Shown: positions 45,610 to 55,030 of the stretch, piece by piece
How positions within the stretch are numbered: the first letter of the stretch is position 1
How the letters are laid out: each line of letters begins with the position of its first letter
DNA from: an uncultured Granulosicoccus sp.
GTDB taxonomy: Bacteria; Pseudomonadota; Gammaproteobacteria; Granulosicoccales; Granulosicoccaceae
Length of the DNA: 64,000 nt
Assembly (NCBI GenBank): GCA_947492525.1
Contig: CANLNQ010000003.1
Coordinates: 62,001 to 126,000, forward strand
Direction: 5' to 3'
The notes under the pieces: model-generated
The model's database searches: none
What the model saw: the letters and a program-made list of their open reading frames with translations, nothing else
Told to the model about the DNA's origin: nothing
Program-made: the position numbers and the translations under genes

Positions 45610-46207
45610 TCCTCAGCATGGCGTTTGATACGGTGGCCCGCGTGCGCTTGTCCAGCGTAATCCAGCAGGCTACGGAACGAACGCCATCGACATCCGAGAT
45701 CTTGCCATCGCCGAAGCGGGTCAGGGTGATGCCGTTGCTCTTCATCAATCGCTCGACCGAGGTGCTGACCACGGTGACATAGTGCCGGACATCGTGTTCA
45801 TCGGCGAATTGAATCAGGCGTGCGAACATTTCAAAGGCAACGTCACTGAGGTGAATCTGCCCGTTGTAGCGCTGTGCGGGCGAGAGCACGGCAAAACGGC
45901 TCAACTCCCAGATATCCGCACGCTCGGGCAGCTCTTCGCCACGCAACAAGGTGTTGAAGGTGTCGCGTAGCATGAAGGGGCCGCAGGTGGGGAGCAGACG
46001 CCAGCAGGCTGTCGCTTCGCCTTCCTCCAGCGCAACCATGTAGTAGGGATCAAGAGCATCGTACTCGTCCATTTCCGCGCCATTGTCACTGGCGACATTC
46101 CAACGAAGCTTCTCGCGAAACACCCGGTGACGGAGCCGGTACATCCGGGTCAGGGTTGCCTGGCTGAATGATGGGTCATTGGCGGTACCGAGTATCAACT
46201 GCCGCAT
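45596..46207 (-). CDS. acyl-homoserine lactone synthase (LuxI family)
   Basis: This 203-residue synthase makes an acyl-homoserine lactone from SAM and an acyl carrier substrate. All ten residues regarded as invariant in LuxI proteins can be placed: R26, F30, W36, E45, D47, D50, R70, F84, E101 and R104. The enzyme is therefore probably active. The acyl chain made cannot be read from sequence. AAGGAG 9 bp before the ATG lies inside an inverted repeat (46212-46245). It is convergent with the luxR gene. Confidence 0.95.
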   Translation of the reverse strand: MRQLILGTANDPSFSQATLTRMYRLRHRVFREKLRWNVASDNGAEMDEYDALDPYYMVALEEGEATACWRLLPTCGPFMLRDTFNTLLRGEELPERADIWELSRFAVLSPAQRYNGQIHLSDVAFEMFARLIQFADEHDVRHYVTVVSTSVERLMKSNGITLTRFGDGKISDVDGVRSVACWITLDKRTRATVSNAMLRTRTA

Positions 46208-46211
46208 GCTG

Positions 46212-46245
46212 CTTTACTCCTTGAGAGGGCTTTCGAGGAGTAAAG
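46212..46245 (-). promoter_or_regulatory. inverted repeat covering the luxI ribosome-binding site
   Basis: On the minus strand CTTTACTCCT (46245-46236) and AGGAGTAAAG (46221-46212) are perfect 10-bp complements with a 14-nt spacer. The second arm contains the luxI Shine-Dalgarno AGGAG, so pairing in RNA would block initiation. Alternatively it is a DNA operator, because a predicted promoter places +1 near 46239. Confidence 0.75.
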
Positions 46246-46273
46246 GTAATATTCGTGATTGTTACCCTATCAA
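46246..46273 (-). promoter_or_regulatory. candidate sigma70 promoter of luxI
   Basis: TTGATA (46273-46268) and TATTAC (46251-46246) are separated by 16 bp on the minus strand. Predicted transcription start is about 46239. No clear lux box was found at the usual place upstream. Confidence 0.4.
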
Positions 46274-46535
46274 AAAGTGTGGTTTACGTCTCGGAATATA
46301 GTAAATAAATATGCTAGGCGAGTTGTTTCGGCTGTGCTGCCGAGTTCCCGAGCAGCCGAGTTGCTGTAAAGCCCTAAAGCCATAGAGTCCGCCAGCTGCA
46401 GGACATGAGCGCAGGCTGATCTGCATAGGTAGGTCGCGATCCTGTCGGGCCGATACCGGACACTCTTTTCTGCTTGACCTTGCCGTTTGCCTGTTTCATT
46501 GTCTGCTCATCGATATTCAACGATGATCGCCTGTC

Positions 46536-47840
46536 ATGTCCTTGCTGACCGAGAATTTTGCGGAGTCGTCCCTGTGGCTGGATGACGTCGAGCCGTGGTC
46601 ACCGGATGACAGGGAAATGCCGACACGTGTCGATGTGCTGATCGTGGGTGCCGGCTACACCGGTCTCAATGCCGCCATCGAGACCGCTCGTGGTGGATTG
46701 TCCACGCTGGTCATCGATGCCGGAGTACCGGGCGCGGGTTGCAGTACGCGTAATGGTGGGCAGATCAGTACCAGCATCAAGCCCGGCTTGAAAAGCCTGA
46801 CGAGCAAGTTCGGGCTCGAACGGGCCCGTGCCATACGAGGCATGGGGACAACGGCGCTGGAATGGATAGAGTCGCGCGTCATCGAGGAAGTTATCGACTG
46901 CAATTTCGCACGCCATGGCTTGTTTCGGGCCGCGCATACACCGTCGCATTTCCGTGCTCAGCTAGATGAAATTCCGCTTCTTGCTCAGGAATCCATAGAG
47001 GCTTATCCGGTCAGTCGTCAGGAGCAGCACCGCGAACTGGGCAGTGATGCCTACCATGGTGGTCTGGTCTATCCTCGACATGCCAGCCTGCATCCGGCGC
47101 GATACCACCGTGGCCTGCTGGATTCGGCCATGGCTGCGGGCGCGTTCGTGGCTGGAAACTGTGCGGCCACCCGGGTGTTGCGTCGTCCATCGGGACTGTT
47201 TCGGGTGTCGACCGAAAAAGGCGAAGTGCAGGCCCGCGACCTGGTCATTGCAACGAACGGCTACTCCGGTGCGTTGCTGCCCTGGCTGCAGCGACGGATC
47301 ATACCGATAAACAGCTATGTGATGAGCACCGAAGCCTTGCCAGCTGCCCTGATGGATCGACTGTTCCCCACTCGTCGCAATATCACCGACACCTGCAAGG
47401 TTGTCTATTACTATCGTTGCTCTCCGGACAGGCAACGTATCGTCTTCGGTGGGCGAGTGTCCGCAGGAGATACCAGCGTGCGGGAAAGCGCGCATCGCCT
47501 GCATCGCCATCTGTGTCAGCTGTTTCCCGAATTGCACGACGTGCGGATCACGCATTCATGGTCTGGTCAGGTGGCCTACACATTTGATGAACTGGCACAC
47601 AGCGGTAAATACCAGGGCATTCACTACGCCATGGGCTATTGCGGGTCTGGCGTGTCAATGGCCAGTTACATGGGCATGAAGCTGGGGCAGAGAGTGCTGC
47701 GCATTCCCGAAGGCGTCACGCCGCTGGACGATCTGCCTTTCAGAACCAGGCCGCTGTATCGGGGCAAGCCCTGGTTTCTGCCACCCATGGTAGCCTGGTA
47801 TCGCCACCAGGATCAGTGGCAGCGGCGACGTCAGGCCTGA
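46536..47840 (+). CDS. FAD-dependent amine oxidase (PuuB/OrdL-like DAO family)
   Basis: This 434-residue flavoprotein has the FAD dinucleotide-binding motif VDVLIVGAGYTGLNAAIETARGG-type fold (residues ~32-54), GCSTRNGGQIS characteristic of gamma-glutamylputrescine oxidases, and a C-terminal YAMGYCGSGVSMASYMG. It probably oxidises a secondary or polyamine-derived amine with oxygen. No puu genes are adjacent, but a polyamine-type importer lies about 26 kb upstream. Confidence 0.85.
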   Translation: MSLLTENFAESSLWLDDVEPWSPDDREMPTRVDVLIVGAGYTGLNAAIETARGGLSTLVIDAGVPGAGCSTRNGGQISTSIKPGLKSLTSKFGLERARAIRGMGTTALEWIESRVIEEVIDCNFARHGLFRAAHTPSHFRAQLDEIPLLAQESIEAYPVSRQEQHRELGSDAYHGGLVYPRHASLHPARYHRGLLDSAMAAGAFVAGNCAATRVLRRPSGLFRVSTEKGEVQARDLVIATNGYSGALLPWLQRRIIPINSYVMSTEALPAALMDRLFPTRRNITDTCKVVYYYRCSPDRQRIVFGGRVSAGDTSVRESAHRLHRHLCQLFPELHDVRITHSWSGQVAYTFDELAHSGKYQGIHYAMGYCGSGVSMASYMGMKLGQRVLRIPEGVTPLDDLPFRTRPLYRGKPWFLPPMVAWYRHQDQWQRRRQA

Positions 47841-47870
47841 GGTGCAAGCCGCAGCGTGGCCCGCTTGTTC

Positions 47871-49580
47871 TCAGGCGGCTTCCGTACGCTCGGGTTCCGG
47901 GTGTGATTTCGGCTGCGGTGCTATCAAGGCAGTATCGCCGGCAAACTGGTAAGTACGATTCTTCTCCAGCAACTTGCCATTCACCAGGGCCTGGTCGGCG
48001 CGTTCGAGGACAGACTCGGCGGTATCGCCGACCCTGATCTCGCTGATCCCCATCGTCACACCGAAGACGTGCGCGCTGTTGCCCCGCTGTACGGGCGTAG
48101 CGGTAACCTGTTGTCGCAGATCCTCCATGACCGCTAGCGGAACAAGATCACTGTTCACGCAGCATAACAAGGCGAATTCATCACCACCCAATCGTCCGAT
48201 GAGGCTGTCTGCCGGCGCATGCTTCTGCAGACGCCTGACCACGGTACGCAGAATATGATCCCCGGCAGAATGACCGTGCCGGTCGTTGATGGTCTTGAAG
48301 CCATCCAGGTCAAGGACCACGCCAACAAGCTGTTTGTCAGCGGGCAGGGTGTGCAGTTCGGCAATGCGATGACGAAGACGATTCTCGAACTCATCTCTGT
48401 TGTAGGCTCGGGTGAGCTGATCGATGGTGGCTCTGCGGTGCAGGCGGTAAACGGGCGCAGTGATGGCCAATATCAGCAACAGCGCCATGATGCCCGGTGC
48501 TGCAATGATGATGCTTGCCAGTTTCATGACCGAGCTCAGCAGATTGTCGCTTGTCTGCAATTCGGTCCAGTGGGGCTGGGTAATCAGCAGTGTCCATTGT
48601 ATGGAGCCGGAGAACAGATTCACCTTGCGTGCGAGTCCCATCTGGGTGACATCGCCCATGTCCAGGTGCTCTATCAACGCATCCTCACCGCTGGCGCTGA
48701 TGCCGGTGGCGTTGGTGCGAGCGTACAACTCGAGCAAGGCTTCGTCGATCGGGCGGAACATGGATTCGATGTCGTTCGTGCCGCGTTGCGGTGCGGTCCG
48801 GTGCGTGGACGAGTAGGCGATCACGCGTCCGTTGGCGTCGATCATCACGGCCGAGTTGATGTCCGGACCGCTGGATCGCTTGATGAAACGCGTCAGTTCA
48901 TGAAGATCGACGGCCACGCTGAGTACGCCTGCATCCATGCCGTCGATGGTGCGAACCGGCAGGGAGGCTGATACAACCGGTTGACCGTTTTCGTGCAGGC
49001 TGTAGACGTCACTCCATACCAGACGTCGTTCGTCTCGAGCACTCTGATACCAGGGAGGTCGTCTTGGGACGCCGGCATCGTCGGGTTTCGACCAGCGTCT
49101 GCTCAGGCCACTGCGTTCGTCGTGTTCCTCGAAATCGACACGGCGACTGTCGCCATCAGCAACGATTGTCTTGGTGATCAGAATATCGCCGGCCAGTCGC
49201 GGGTTGGCGCGGCGTTCTTCGCCGAAACGAGCCACTTGCACCAGACTTCCGTCTTCGCGCGCCAGATACATCCCCTTGAGCCAGGCATTGGAGCGCAATT
49301 GTGAGCGAAAGAATGTGGCCAGTTGCTGGTCCCGTCGAGCATCGAGCATCCCGTCGGAAAAGAGTTGGCGGGCTGTGTTCAGCTGACTCCAGGCAGGAAC
49401 CAGGAACAGTCTGGTCTTTTCCACGACCTCGTCGGCTCTGGCCGTGAGCGTCGATGTGGCTTCCACTTGCGCCTGATTGCCCAGCTGCTCTTTCGTCAGG
49501 AAGCTGACAACAGCCAGTGATGTCAGTTGCAACAGTACGACAAGCGACACCAGTACCAGTCGTAGAGAATTGGGATTCAT
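47871..49580 (-). CDS. membrane diguanylate cyclase with dCache-type sensor
   Basis: This 569-residue protein has TM helix 1 (residues ~5-28), a large periplasmic double-Cache-like region (~50-350, with WSDVYSLHENGQPVVSASLPV and VAVDLHELTRFI), TM helix 2 (~375-400), and a C-terminal GGDEF domain. The latter has LDLDGFKTINDRHGHSAGDHIL and an intact RLGGDEF. It should make c-di-GMP in response to an external ligand. ATG at 49580 begins the first TM segment; the longer frame to 49664 adds a non-typical N-terminus. Confidence 0.88.
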   Translation of the reverse strand: MNPNSLRLVLVSLVVLLQLTSLAVVSFLTKEQLGNQAQVEATSTLTARADEVVEKTRLFLVPAWSQLNTARQLFSDGMLDARRDQQLATFFRSQLRSNAWLKGMYLAREDGSLVQVARFGEERRANPRLAGDILITKTIVADGDSRRVDFEEHDERSGLSRRWSKPDDAGVPRRPPWYQSARDERRLVWSDVYSLHENGQPVVSASLPVRTIDGMDAGVLSVAVDLHELTRFIKRSSGPDINSAVMIDANGRVIAYSSTHRTAPQRGTNDIESMFRPIDEALLELYARTNATGISASGEDALIEHLDMGDVTQMGLARKVNLFSGSIQWTLLITQPHWTELQTSDNLLSSVMKLASIIIAAPGIMALLLILAITAPVYRLHRRATIDQLTRAYNRDEFENRLRHRIAELHTLPADKQLVGVVLDLDGFKTINDRHGHSAGDHILRTVVRRLQKHAPADSLIGRLGGDEFALLCCVNSDLVPLAVMEDLRQQVTATPVQRGNSAHVFGVTMGISEIRVGDTAESVLERADQALVNGKLLEKNRTYQFAGDTALIAPQPKSHPEPERTEAA

Positions 49581-49713
49581 CGCGTTGCCATGCAAAGATG
49601 ATGAAGAAACCCTCGCAATTAAAGTACCAGAGAGAGCTGCCAATCGGCAGATATCCCGAATCATTGAGTTACATGGCGCCTTCTTAACAAATATTCACAA
49701 AGGCTCGTCCATG

Positions 49714-49737
49714 AAAAAGCCCCTCGTCGGAGGGGCT
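49714..49737 (-). terminator. rho-independent terminator of dps
   Basis: On the minus strand an 8-bp GC-rich stem (AGCCCCTC, loop of four, GAGGGGCT, 49737-49718) is followed by TTTTT (49718-49714). It lies about 57 bp past the dps stop. Confidence 0.88.
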
Positions 49738-49793
49738 GAAGGTACTGATATCGATGTGTAACGGCGCATTGCCGTCAATCTAGCCGGATACAA

Positions 49794-50285
49794 TCAGGCA
49801 TCGTGACCGTGTTCATTGTGAGAGCCGATGAACCAGGCATCCTTGTCGATGATTCGGCTGACCTCGGTAAACAGGTCTGCGGTGTCTTCATCACCGGCTT
49901 CTGCTGCAGCGTCAATCGATTCCCTCAGGCGCTTTCCCACTGCCATGAAGCGCTCGGTCAGGGCCTCGACATGTACAGCCTGATTCTGGGCCTCGACCGG
50001 GTAGGCTTCCAACGCCGAGTCTTCTGACACCGATTGCAGCGTGCCACGAGCCTGCCCACCCAGCAGCACGCAGCGTTCGGCGATGGTATCGGCATTGTCC
50101 CGAAGCCGGTCGGCAACGGCATCCAGCAGTTCATGAATGCCGATGAAGGATGAGCCCTTGATGTTCCAGTGAGCCTGCTTGACCGCAAGCGTCAGTTCAA
50201 TGATGTCTGCCAGTCGACTGTTGAGCTGATCGATACTCGTGCGACGGCTGTTCTCACTCATATAGCTGATAAATGCCTTTGACAT
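49794..50285 (-). CDS. dps: Dps-family ferritin-like DNA-protection protein
   Basis: This 163-residue four-helix protein has the Dps intersubunit ferroxidase motif KQAHWNIKGSSFIGIHELLDAVADRL, then the DNADTIAER glutamate. It forms dodecamers that oxidise and store iron using peroxide and may coat DNA. AGGAG lies upstream of the ATG, and a strong terminator follows, so it is monocistronic. Confidence 0.92.
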   Translation of the reverse strand: MSKAFISYMSENSRRTSIDQLNSRLADIIELTLAVKQAHWNIKGSSFIGIHELLDAVADRLRDNADTIAERCVLLGGQARGTLQSVSEDSALEAYPVEAQNQAVHVEALTERFMAVGKRLRESIDAAAEAGDEDTADLFTEVSRIIDKDAWFIGSHNEHGHDA

Positions 50286-50413
50286 ATCATGTCTCCTGTT
50301 CAGTTGTATTGTTTGCTTTCAGGTAACCAGGCGGCGACACCAGACGTGTCGACACCCGGCCACCGTCGATCTGCCTCGATCTTTACGTGATTAGACAAGG
50401 ACCGGAAAGATGA

Positions 50414-51691
50414 TTACTTGATGCGATAACGCAAGCCCAGTACCGCTGACTTGTTGACTTCGTCATCACCGTCGGTGTTGTCTGGTTCCACATCCACATC
50501 ATTGGCGGCCAGAGTCAGACCCAGATCGAGCTCGTTGGTCAGGTGATACAGGAAGGTAGAACTGACCGTATTGGTCACGAAACGGGTATCGTCATCGTCA
50601 TCTGCCTGCTGAAAGCTCAGGTTCCAGGCGTTCAACCAGTCGATCCGATCCGATATCTCGTAGGTATAACTCAGTCGATTGGACAGTCTGTGGACGGTGT
50701 CGTCGCCAAATACGGGCTCATACACGGCGGTCTCCAGCAACTGACCAGTCAGACCGTACGGCTTGGCGTATTCCAGTTCGAAGCGCAGCTTGGGGTCACT
50801 GTCAACGGTTCCGGAAAAATCGCTCAGTTGCATGCCGACACCTGCGCGAACCAACCAGCCATGACGGCGTGCGCTGATGGGCTCATCGAACAGCACATCA
50901 TCCATCTTGACGACGCCCAGAGCACTGAGCGTGTCGGCAGTCAGCAAACCCTCTCGTTGCAGAATCTCTTCCATTTCCGCATACCAGACTCCCCGATAGG
51001 TATCTGCACCTTCACGCGCTCGGTACTCGTCTTCACGGGCAACTATATTGGCAAGCTCGCGAGCGGCGTCGTCACTCAATTCGCCTTCGAGCTGCCCGTA
51101 TTCCTGAAGAGACTGTTGAATGCGGAGAGCCTTGGCCAGTGGCGTTGAATTCCAGACACGGCCATAACCGATACCCACGGTGAAGCCCGCGTTGTCATCT
51201 TCAGCGCTGTCCTGGAATCCATATTCCGCCGAGCCGAACCAGAACAGATTGTCGTTGCTCTCGCTGAAATAGGTGTCGGCGTTGATACCGAAGTTGGCGC
51301 CATAGTCGTCCTGCGTCTCGTCATCGTCATTGGGACCCCGTGAAGCGTCGTAATTTGCATCGAAACGATAGTTCAGGACGCGATCGCGAGTACTTTCCTG
51401 ACGGTTGTAGAAACCGTTCAGCAAGGCATCATAGGAGATCTGATCCTGGTTGCCGTCACTCGCATTGGCGGTGAAATCGACGTAGGCTTCGTCGTATTCG
51501 GTATCCGGATCTTCGAAGTCTGTCAGTTCCAGAGCCATGGCGGGGCTGGCAAGACCCATGGAGATCATGACTGCGGCAGCGCTGCGCGGCCGATTGAAGC
51601 GGAGGCCGGAGAATGTTCTGCGGGCCCCGCCAAACTGCAAGGGTGTCGCTGAGCGGCGTGGTGTGGAATTACTGTTGATTCTGCGTTGCAT
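50414..51691 (-). CDS. predicted outer-membrane beta-barrel protein, unknown family
   Basis: This 425-residue, strongly acidic protein has an unusually long basic N-terminal region (~36 residues), then a hydrophobic signal core and an AMA-LELTD-like cleavage site. The rest alternates short amphipathic strands (YRFDANYDAS, FWFGSAEYGF, VGIGYGRVW, LRFELEYAKPYG) and ends LGLRYRIK. This matches a porin-like barrel, although the usual terminal Phe is replaced by Lys. A central helical insertion (~185-250) is present. CGGAG precedes the ATG. I do not recognise the family. Confidence 0.65.
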   Translation of the reverse strand: MQRRINSNSTPRRSATPLQFGGARRTFSGLRFNRPRSAAAVMISMGLASPAMALELTDFEDPDTEYDEAYVDFTANASDGNQDQISYDALLNGFYNRQESTRDRVLNYRFDANYDASRGPNDDDETQDDYGANFGINADTYFSESNDNLFWFGSAEYGFQDSAEDDNAGFTVGIGYGRVWNSTPLAKALRIQQSLQEYGQLEGELSDDAARELANIVAREDEYRAREGADTYRGVWYAEMEEILQREGLLTADTLSALGVVKMDDVLFDEPISARRHGWLVRAGVGMQLSDFSGTVDSDPKLRFELEYAKPYGLTGQLLETAVYEPVFGDDTVHRLSNRLSYTYEISDRIDWLNAWNLSFQQADDDDDTRFVTNTVSSTFLYHLTNELDLGLTLAANDVDVEPDNTDGDDEVNKSAVLGLRYRIK

Positions 51692-51795
51692 GGTGCATCT
51701 CCGAGGTTGTGGGATGCGCTTAGGCTAGCGATACCTCCATGGCAAGTTCAGTGCTTTGCAAACTTGGCAATGCACCGGGTATGTTTTACAAATTC

Positions 51796-53184
51796 TCAGG
51801 CGCTTCCACCAAACCAGGGCGTCTCGTGTCGTATGCGATGAATATCGTCGCGTTGATCGATGATGTGACCTGCCGCTTCGAATCTTTGCGTCAGGATATC
51901 CGTATCGCCCTGGTCCTTCTGCTGAATACAAGCGCTGCTGTACAGGCGTTGCAGATGTTCCCTGAACAACTCCCGTGCTGCGCCCGGACCCGCATACCAG
52001 GCGCACTCGGTGAACAGCGCCATGGCGTGCAAGGTGACGTTACGGTCGGCGGCCATGTACTGACGCGTCTGGTCGAACATGGCGGTACATAGCCGAGGCA
52101 GGTCTATCGGCTTGAGTCGTACGCGACTGCGTTTCCACGAGAACGACGTGTCGCTCACGTTTTCCGAGTCGCGTTGCTGATGCAGATACGCCATCAGAGC
52201 GGTGCGAAACCGGTTCAGGCAACTCATGGCGGTATAAGGGTCGTTGATGCCGGGTGACAAGGCGCGGGCGATCACTTCACTGAGTTGTTCGGCCAGAAAG
52301 AGCACGTTCTGCTGCTCAGTGCGCTCCTCTCCGGTTGCGAAGCATTGTCGCAGCTCGCTGGCGTCGAGCTGTGCATCGGCGGATGTCCATACGCTCAGCA
52401 GACAGTCATGTGTCGTTGTGAAATCACCGGGCCGATAGTGAACCATGACCAGCAGCTGCTGCTCTCTGGCCAGGCTGTTGAGTTCGTCCAGGTCTATTGC
52501 CTGAATGTAGCCGACGGTGCCGGCGTCGATCTCGTGTACCCGTTTGCCCTGGATGGCCGAGTCGAAATCGAGCTCATGTTCCAGAAGCAGCTCGGCATCA
52601 GCCTGGGGGAAGAGCTCGGACATCCTGGTTTCGAGGGAGCGACCGATATCTGCAGTGATGTTCTCTATATTGATGGTCTCGGTAATGTGGTGGATGAAGA
52701 ATATCAATATGCAGACGGATGCAAGGGCCAGCAGCAAGGCGAGGAAGATGCTCGATAGCGGCACGAAGGCGCTGATTTCCTCCCCTGACGCGGTGGTCAG
52801 GGCCCCATGGACACCGGTCATGACTGTCAGACAGTATGCGAATGTGCCGATGAAGGTGCCGAGAGTGATCTGACTGCCCCGGTCGCGCATGAAATTGTTT
52901 ATCAGGCGCGGCCCGTAATTGGAACTGGCGAACGACACGGCGACCATCGTGATGGAGAATGTCACACCCGCCACTCCGAGGACAGCCGTGGCGATCGTGC
53001 TCAGGATGGTACGCGCATCGTCGGCGGTTGCAGGCATGAATGCGGTGAGCCAGGACACCGGGTAGCGATGGTCCAACCAGCGTAGTGCGAATGCCAGCAG
53101 CAGGGCGCCAAACACCATGCACATGGGGACGAACCAGTAGCTGGCTCGCATATCGTGGAGAATCTTGATCAGTCTCGCATGCAT
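51796..53184 (-). CDS. DUF2254 membrane protein
   Basis: This 462-residue protein has four TM helices in the first ~160 residues (YWFVPMCMVFGALLLAFAL, then TATAVLGVAGVTFSITMVAVSFASSNYGPRLINNFM, both DUF2254 hallmarks). A ~300-residue cytoplasmic part contains ALSPGINDPYTAMSCLNRF. The function of the family is unknown. It stands alone, with no obvious operon partner. Confidence 0.88.
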   Translation of the reverse strand: MHARLIKILHDMRASYWFVPMCMVFGALLLAFALRWLDHRYPVSWLTAFMPATADDARTILSTIATAVLGVAGVTFSITMVAVSFASSNYGPRLINNFMRDRGSQITLGTFIGTFAYCLTVMTGVHGALTTASGEEISAFVPLSSIFLALLLALASVCILIFFIHHITETINIENITADIGRSLETRMSELFPQADAELLLEHELDFDSAIQGKRVHEIDAGTVGYIQAIDLDELNSLAREQQLLVMVHYRPGDFTTTHDCLLSVWTSADAQLDASELRQCFATGEERTEQQNVLFLAEQLSEVIARALSPGINDPYTAMSCLNRFRTALMAYLHQQRDSENVSDTSFSWKRSRVRLKPIDLPRLCTAMFDQTRQYMAADRNVTLHAMALFTECAWYAGPGAARELFREHLQRLYSSACIQQKDQGDTDILTQRFEAAGHIIDQRDDIHRIRHETPWFGGSA

Positions 53185-53458
53185 GGGTCAGAGTATCCGG
53201 GGTGGAGGCGACGGGAGATGCTGTTACGTGGAACCCGACGATTGGATGCTCGAGTCTCGGTTCGATGCACTATCGTGACGTTTCTACGTGGAGATTGATG
53301 GTCAATTGTTACAAGTAGGTAGTATCTCATTGCCAGCCGATTTAAGTTTGAGTCCCAAGCAAACGAGGCAGTCAAGCAATGCCCTTCACAGCCGGTCAAT
53401 TGTCTTTTTCATACTCCTGTGAACGAAGACTGCCGGCGCCAAATGGGCGAACCCGGTC

Positions 53459-53821
53459 ATGAATATTCTGATAGTGGAAGACGACGAGCAGACCCATGCT
53501 GCAATGATGAATCTGGTGCGGCGGATGGGATTCGACCCACGAGGTGCCCGCACCGGCGTCGAAGCGGTAGACGAGGTTCTTCGTTGTGCCCCGCACGTCC
53601 TGATTACCGATTGGGATCTGGGTGAGAGGCTCAGTGGTGTGGAAGTGGCAGCCCTGGCTCAACACCTGCGTGAGAACTGTCAGGTGGTGTTCTGCTCGGG
53701 CAACAATATGGCGTCTCTTCGGCGTCAGGCCAGCCATCTGCATAACTGCAGCTTCATACGAAAGCCCAGTACCCTTGCGCAGTTGCGCGAGGAATTCAAG
53801 ACGATCCTCCACTCGGCCTGA
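53459..53821 (+). CDS. stand-alone response-regulator receiver
   Basis: This 120-residue single receiver domain has the acidic pair EDDE (residues 7-10), the phospho-acceptor Asp in LITDWDLG (about residue 51-53), Ser in FCSGNN and the conserved Lys in IRKP. No output domain is present, so it acts by protein interaction or as a phosphate relay. No kinase gene is nearby. Confidence 0.88.
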   Translation: MNILIVEDDEQTHAAMMNLVRRMGFDPRGARTGVEAVDEVLRCAPHVLITDWDLGERLSGVEVAALAQHLRENCQVVFCSGNNMASLRRQASHLHNCSFIRKPSTLAQLREEFKTILHSA

Positions 53822-53874
53822 ACCGTCGGGATAGGACCATTGGGATTGGTCCGGGCATGACGATCAGCACGGTA

Positions 53875-54891
53875 TCAGCGGTCGAGCAGCGCGGGCGTGG
53901 ATCGACGGACCTGAGAGGGAGACTGACCGTAGAATTGCTGGAAGGAGCGGCTGAAGTGAGCTGCGCTGACAAAACCGCATAGGTCGCTGACCTTCGCAAT
54001 CGGCGTATCGCCCTTCGTCAGCAGGTCGTGGGCCAGTTGCAGCCGCAGTTGGCGATAGTAGAGCGCGGGGCTGGTCTGCAGGTATTGCTGAAATACGCGT
54101 TCCATCGCCCGGATGGACAGGTTCATGTGTTCGGCAAGAGCCTGTCTGCTGATCGGTCCATCCAGATGATTGCGCATCATCTGCAGGGCGCTGCGCAGAT
54201 TGGCTGGCAGTTCCGTGTCGCTGAAGTGAACACCGGCTGAATTTCTCGAAGGCAGAGAGGTGGTATCGGCCTTGAGCACCTGCCGGATGGATTGCACGGT
54301 CTGGGAGGAATCGTGCCGTCCGATCAGCATCAGCATGAGCTCGAAGGCGCTACTGGGGCCCGCCGCTGACAGGCGATTCCCGTCCATGACGAGCGTATCA
54401 GGACGAATGGTCATGTGCGGATGATCGCTGGCTGCCCGAGAATGGTCATCCGGGTGCAAGGCACAGCCGTGACCGTTCATGAGGCCTGCCCACGCGACGG
54501 AGAGGACCCCGTTCCACAGGCCTCCCAGCAGATCACCGCGCTGTTCCCGGTATCGCAGGTAATCGGACAACGCGGTTTGCTCACGCAGATTGCAGCGATA
54601 CCCACCGCAGACAAGCACGACAGAGACGGTATCTGCTCCTGCGGACTGCTCATCCGGCAAGGGGTCTATCGACGCATTCACAGGCAGATTCACACCCAGG
54701 TCACTGATCACGGTGGACTGTTCGAGGGCGAGGTTTCGGAAGGCGAATCGCTGTTGCCCGGTCACCAGATTGGCCGTGGTCAGTGCATCAGCTGCAGCTG
54801 CGAACGTCAGCAGGGAGAAATGGGGGAGCAGGATGAAGTCCACACTGACTCGGGTCTGTGCGCCTTCCACCGACGGTCGTTTATCTTCCAT
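53875..54891 (-). CDS. GlxA-type AraC regulator (SouR/GbdR-like)
   Basis: This 338-residue protein has an N-terminal DJ-1/PfpI-like amidotransferase fold (residues ~15-190, with FSLLTFAAAADALTTAN and VLVCGGYRC) and a C-terminal AraC double HTH (HMNLSIRAMERVFQQYL and DLCGFVSAAHFSRSFQQFYG). This architecture is that of GbdR, SouR and CdhR, activators of betaine, sarcosine or carnitine catabolism. It is divergent from soxBDAG, so sarcosine-responsive activation is likely. Confidence 0.87.
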   Translation of the reverse strand: MEDKRPSVEGAQTRVSVDFILLPHFSLLTFAAAADALTTANLVTGQQRFAFRNLALEQSTVISDLGVNLPVNASIDPLPDEQSAGADTVSVVLVCGGYRCNLREQTALSDYLRYREQRGDLLGGLWNGVLSVAWAGLMNGHGCALHPDDHSRAASDHPHMTIRPDTLVMDGNRLSAAGPSSAFELMLMLIGRHDSSQTVQSIRQVLKADTTSLPSRNSAGVHFSDTELPANLRSALQMMRNHLDGPISRQALAEHMNLSIRAMERVFQQYLQTSPALYYRQLRLQLAHDLLTKGDTPIAKVSDLCGFVSAAHFSRSFQQFYGQSPSQVRRSTPALLDR

Positions 54892-55030
54892 TCCACCTAG
54901 CCTACCGCTTTTTCTGTCGCAAACAGCAATTGTTGACGCATACGGGCAAGAAATGTACGTGAATAGTCAGCACCGCGGGGGGCGACACGTTCACAATAGC
55001 GCTTGAACCTTTCGCATGCAGTGGACAGAC

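Larger units (their letters stand above)
46208..46535. other. 328-bp gap between luxI and the FAD oxidase gene
   Basis: The luxI-proximal third holds the inverted repeat and promoter candidate. 46290-46330 is AT-rich. 46325-46380 has repeated CCGAG/GCTG words without a clear structure. No ORF is supported. The promoter of the FAD oxidase should lie in the right half, but I see no strong match. Confidence 0.5.
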
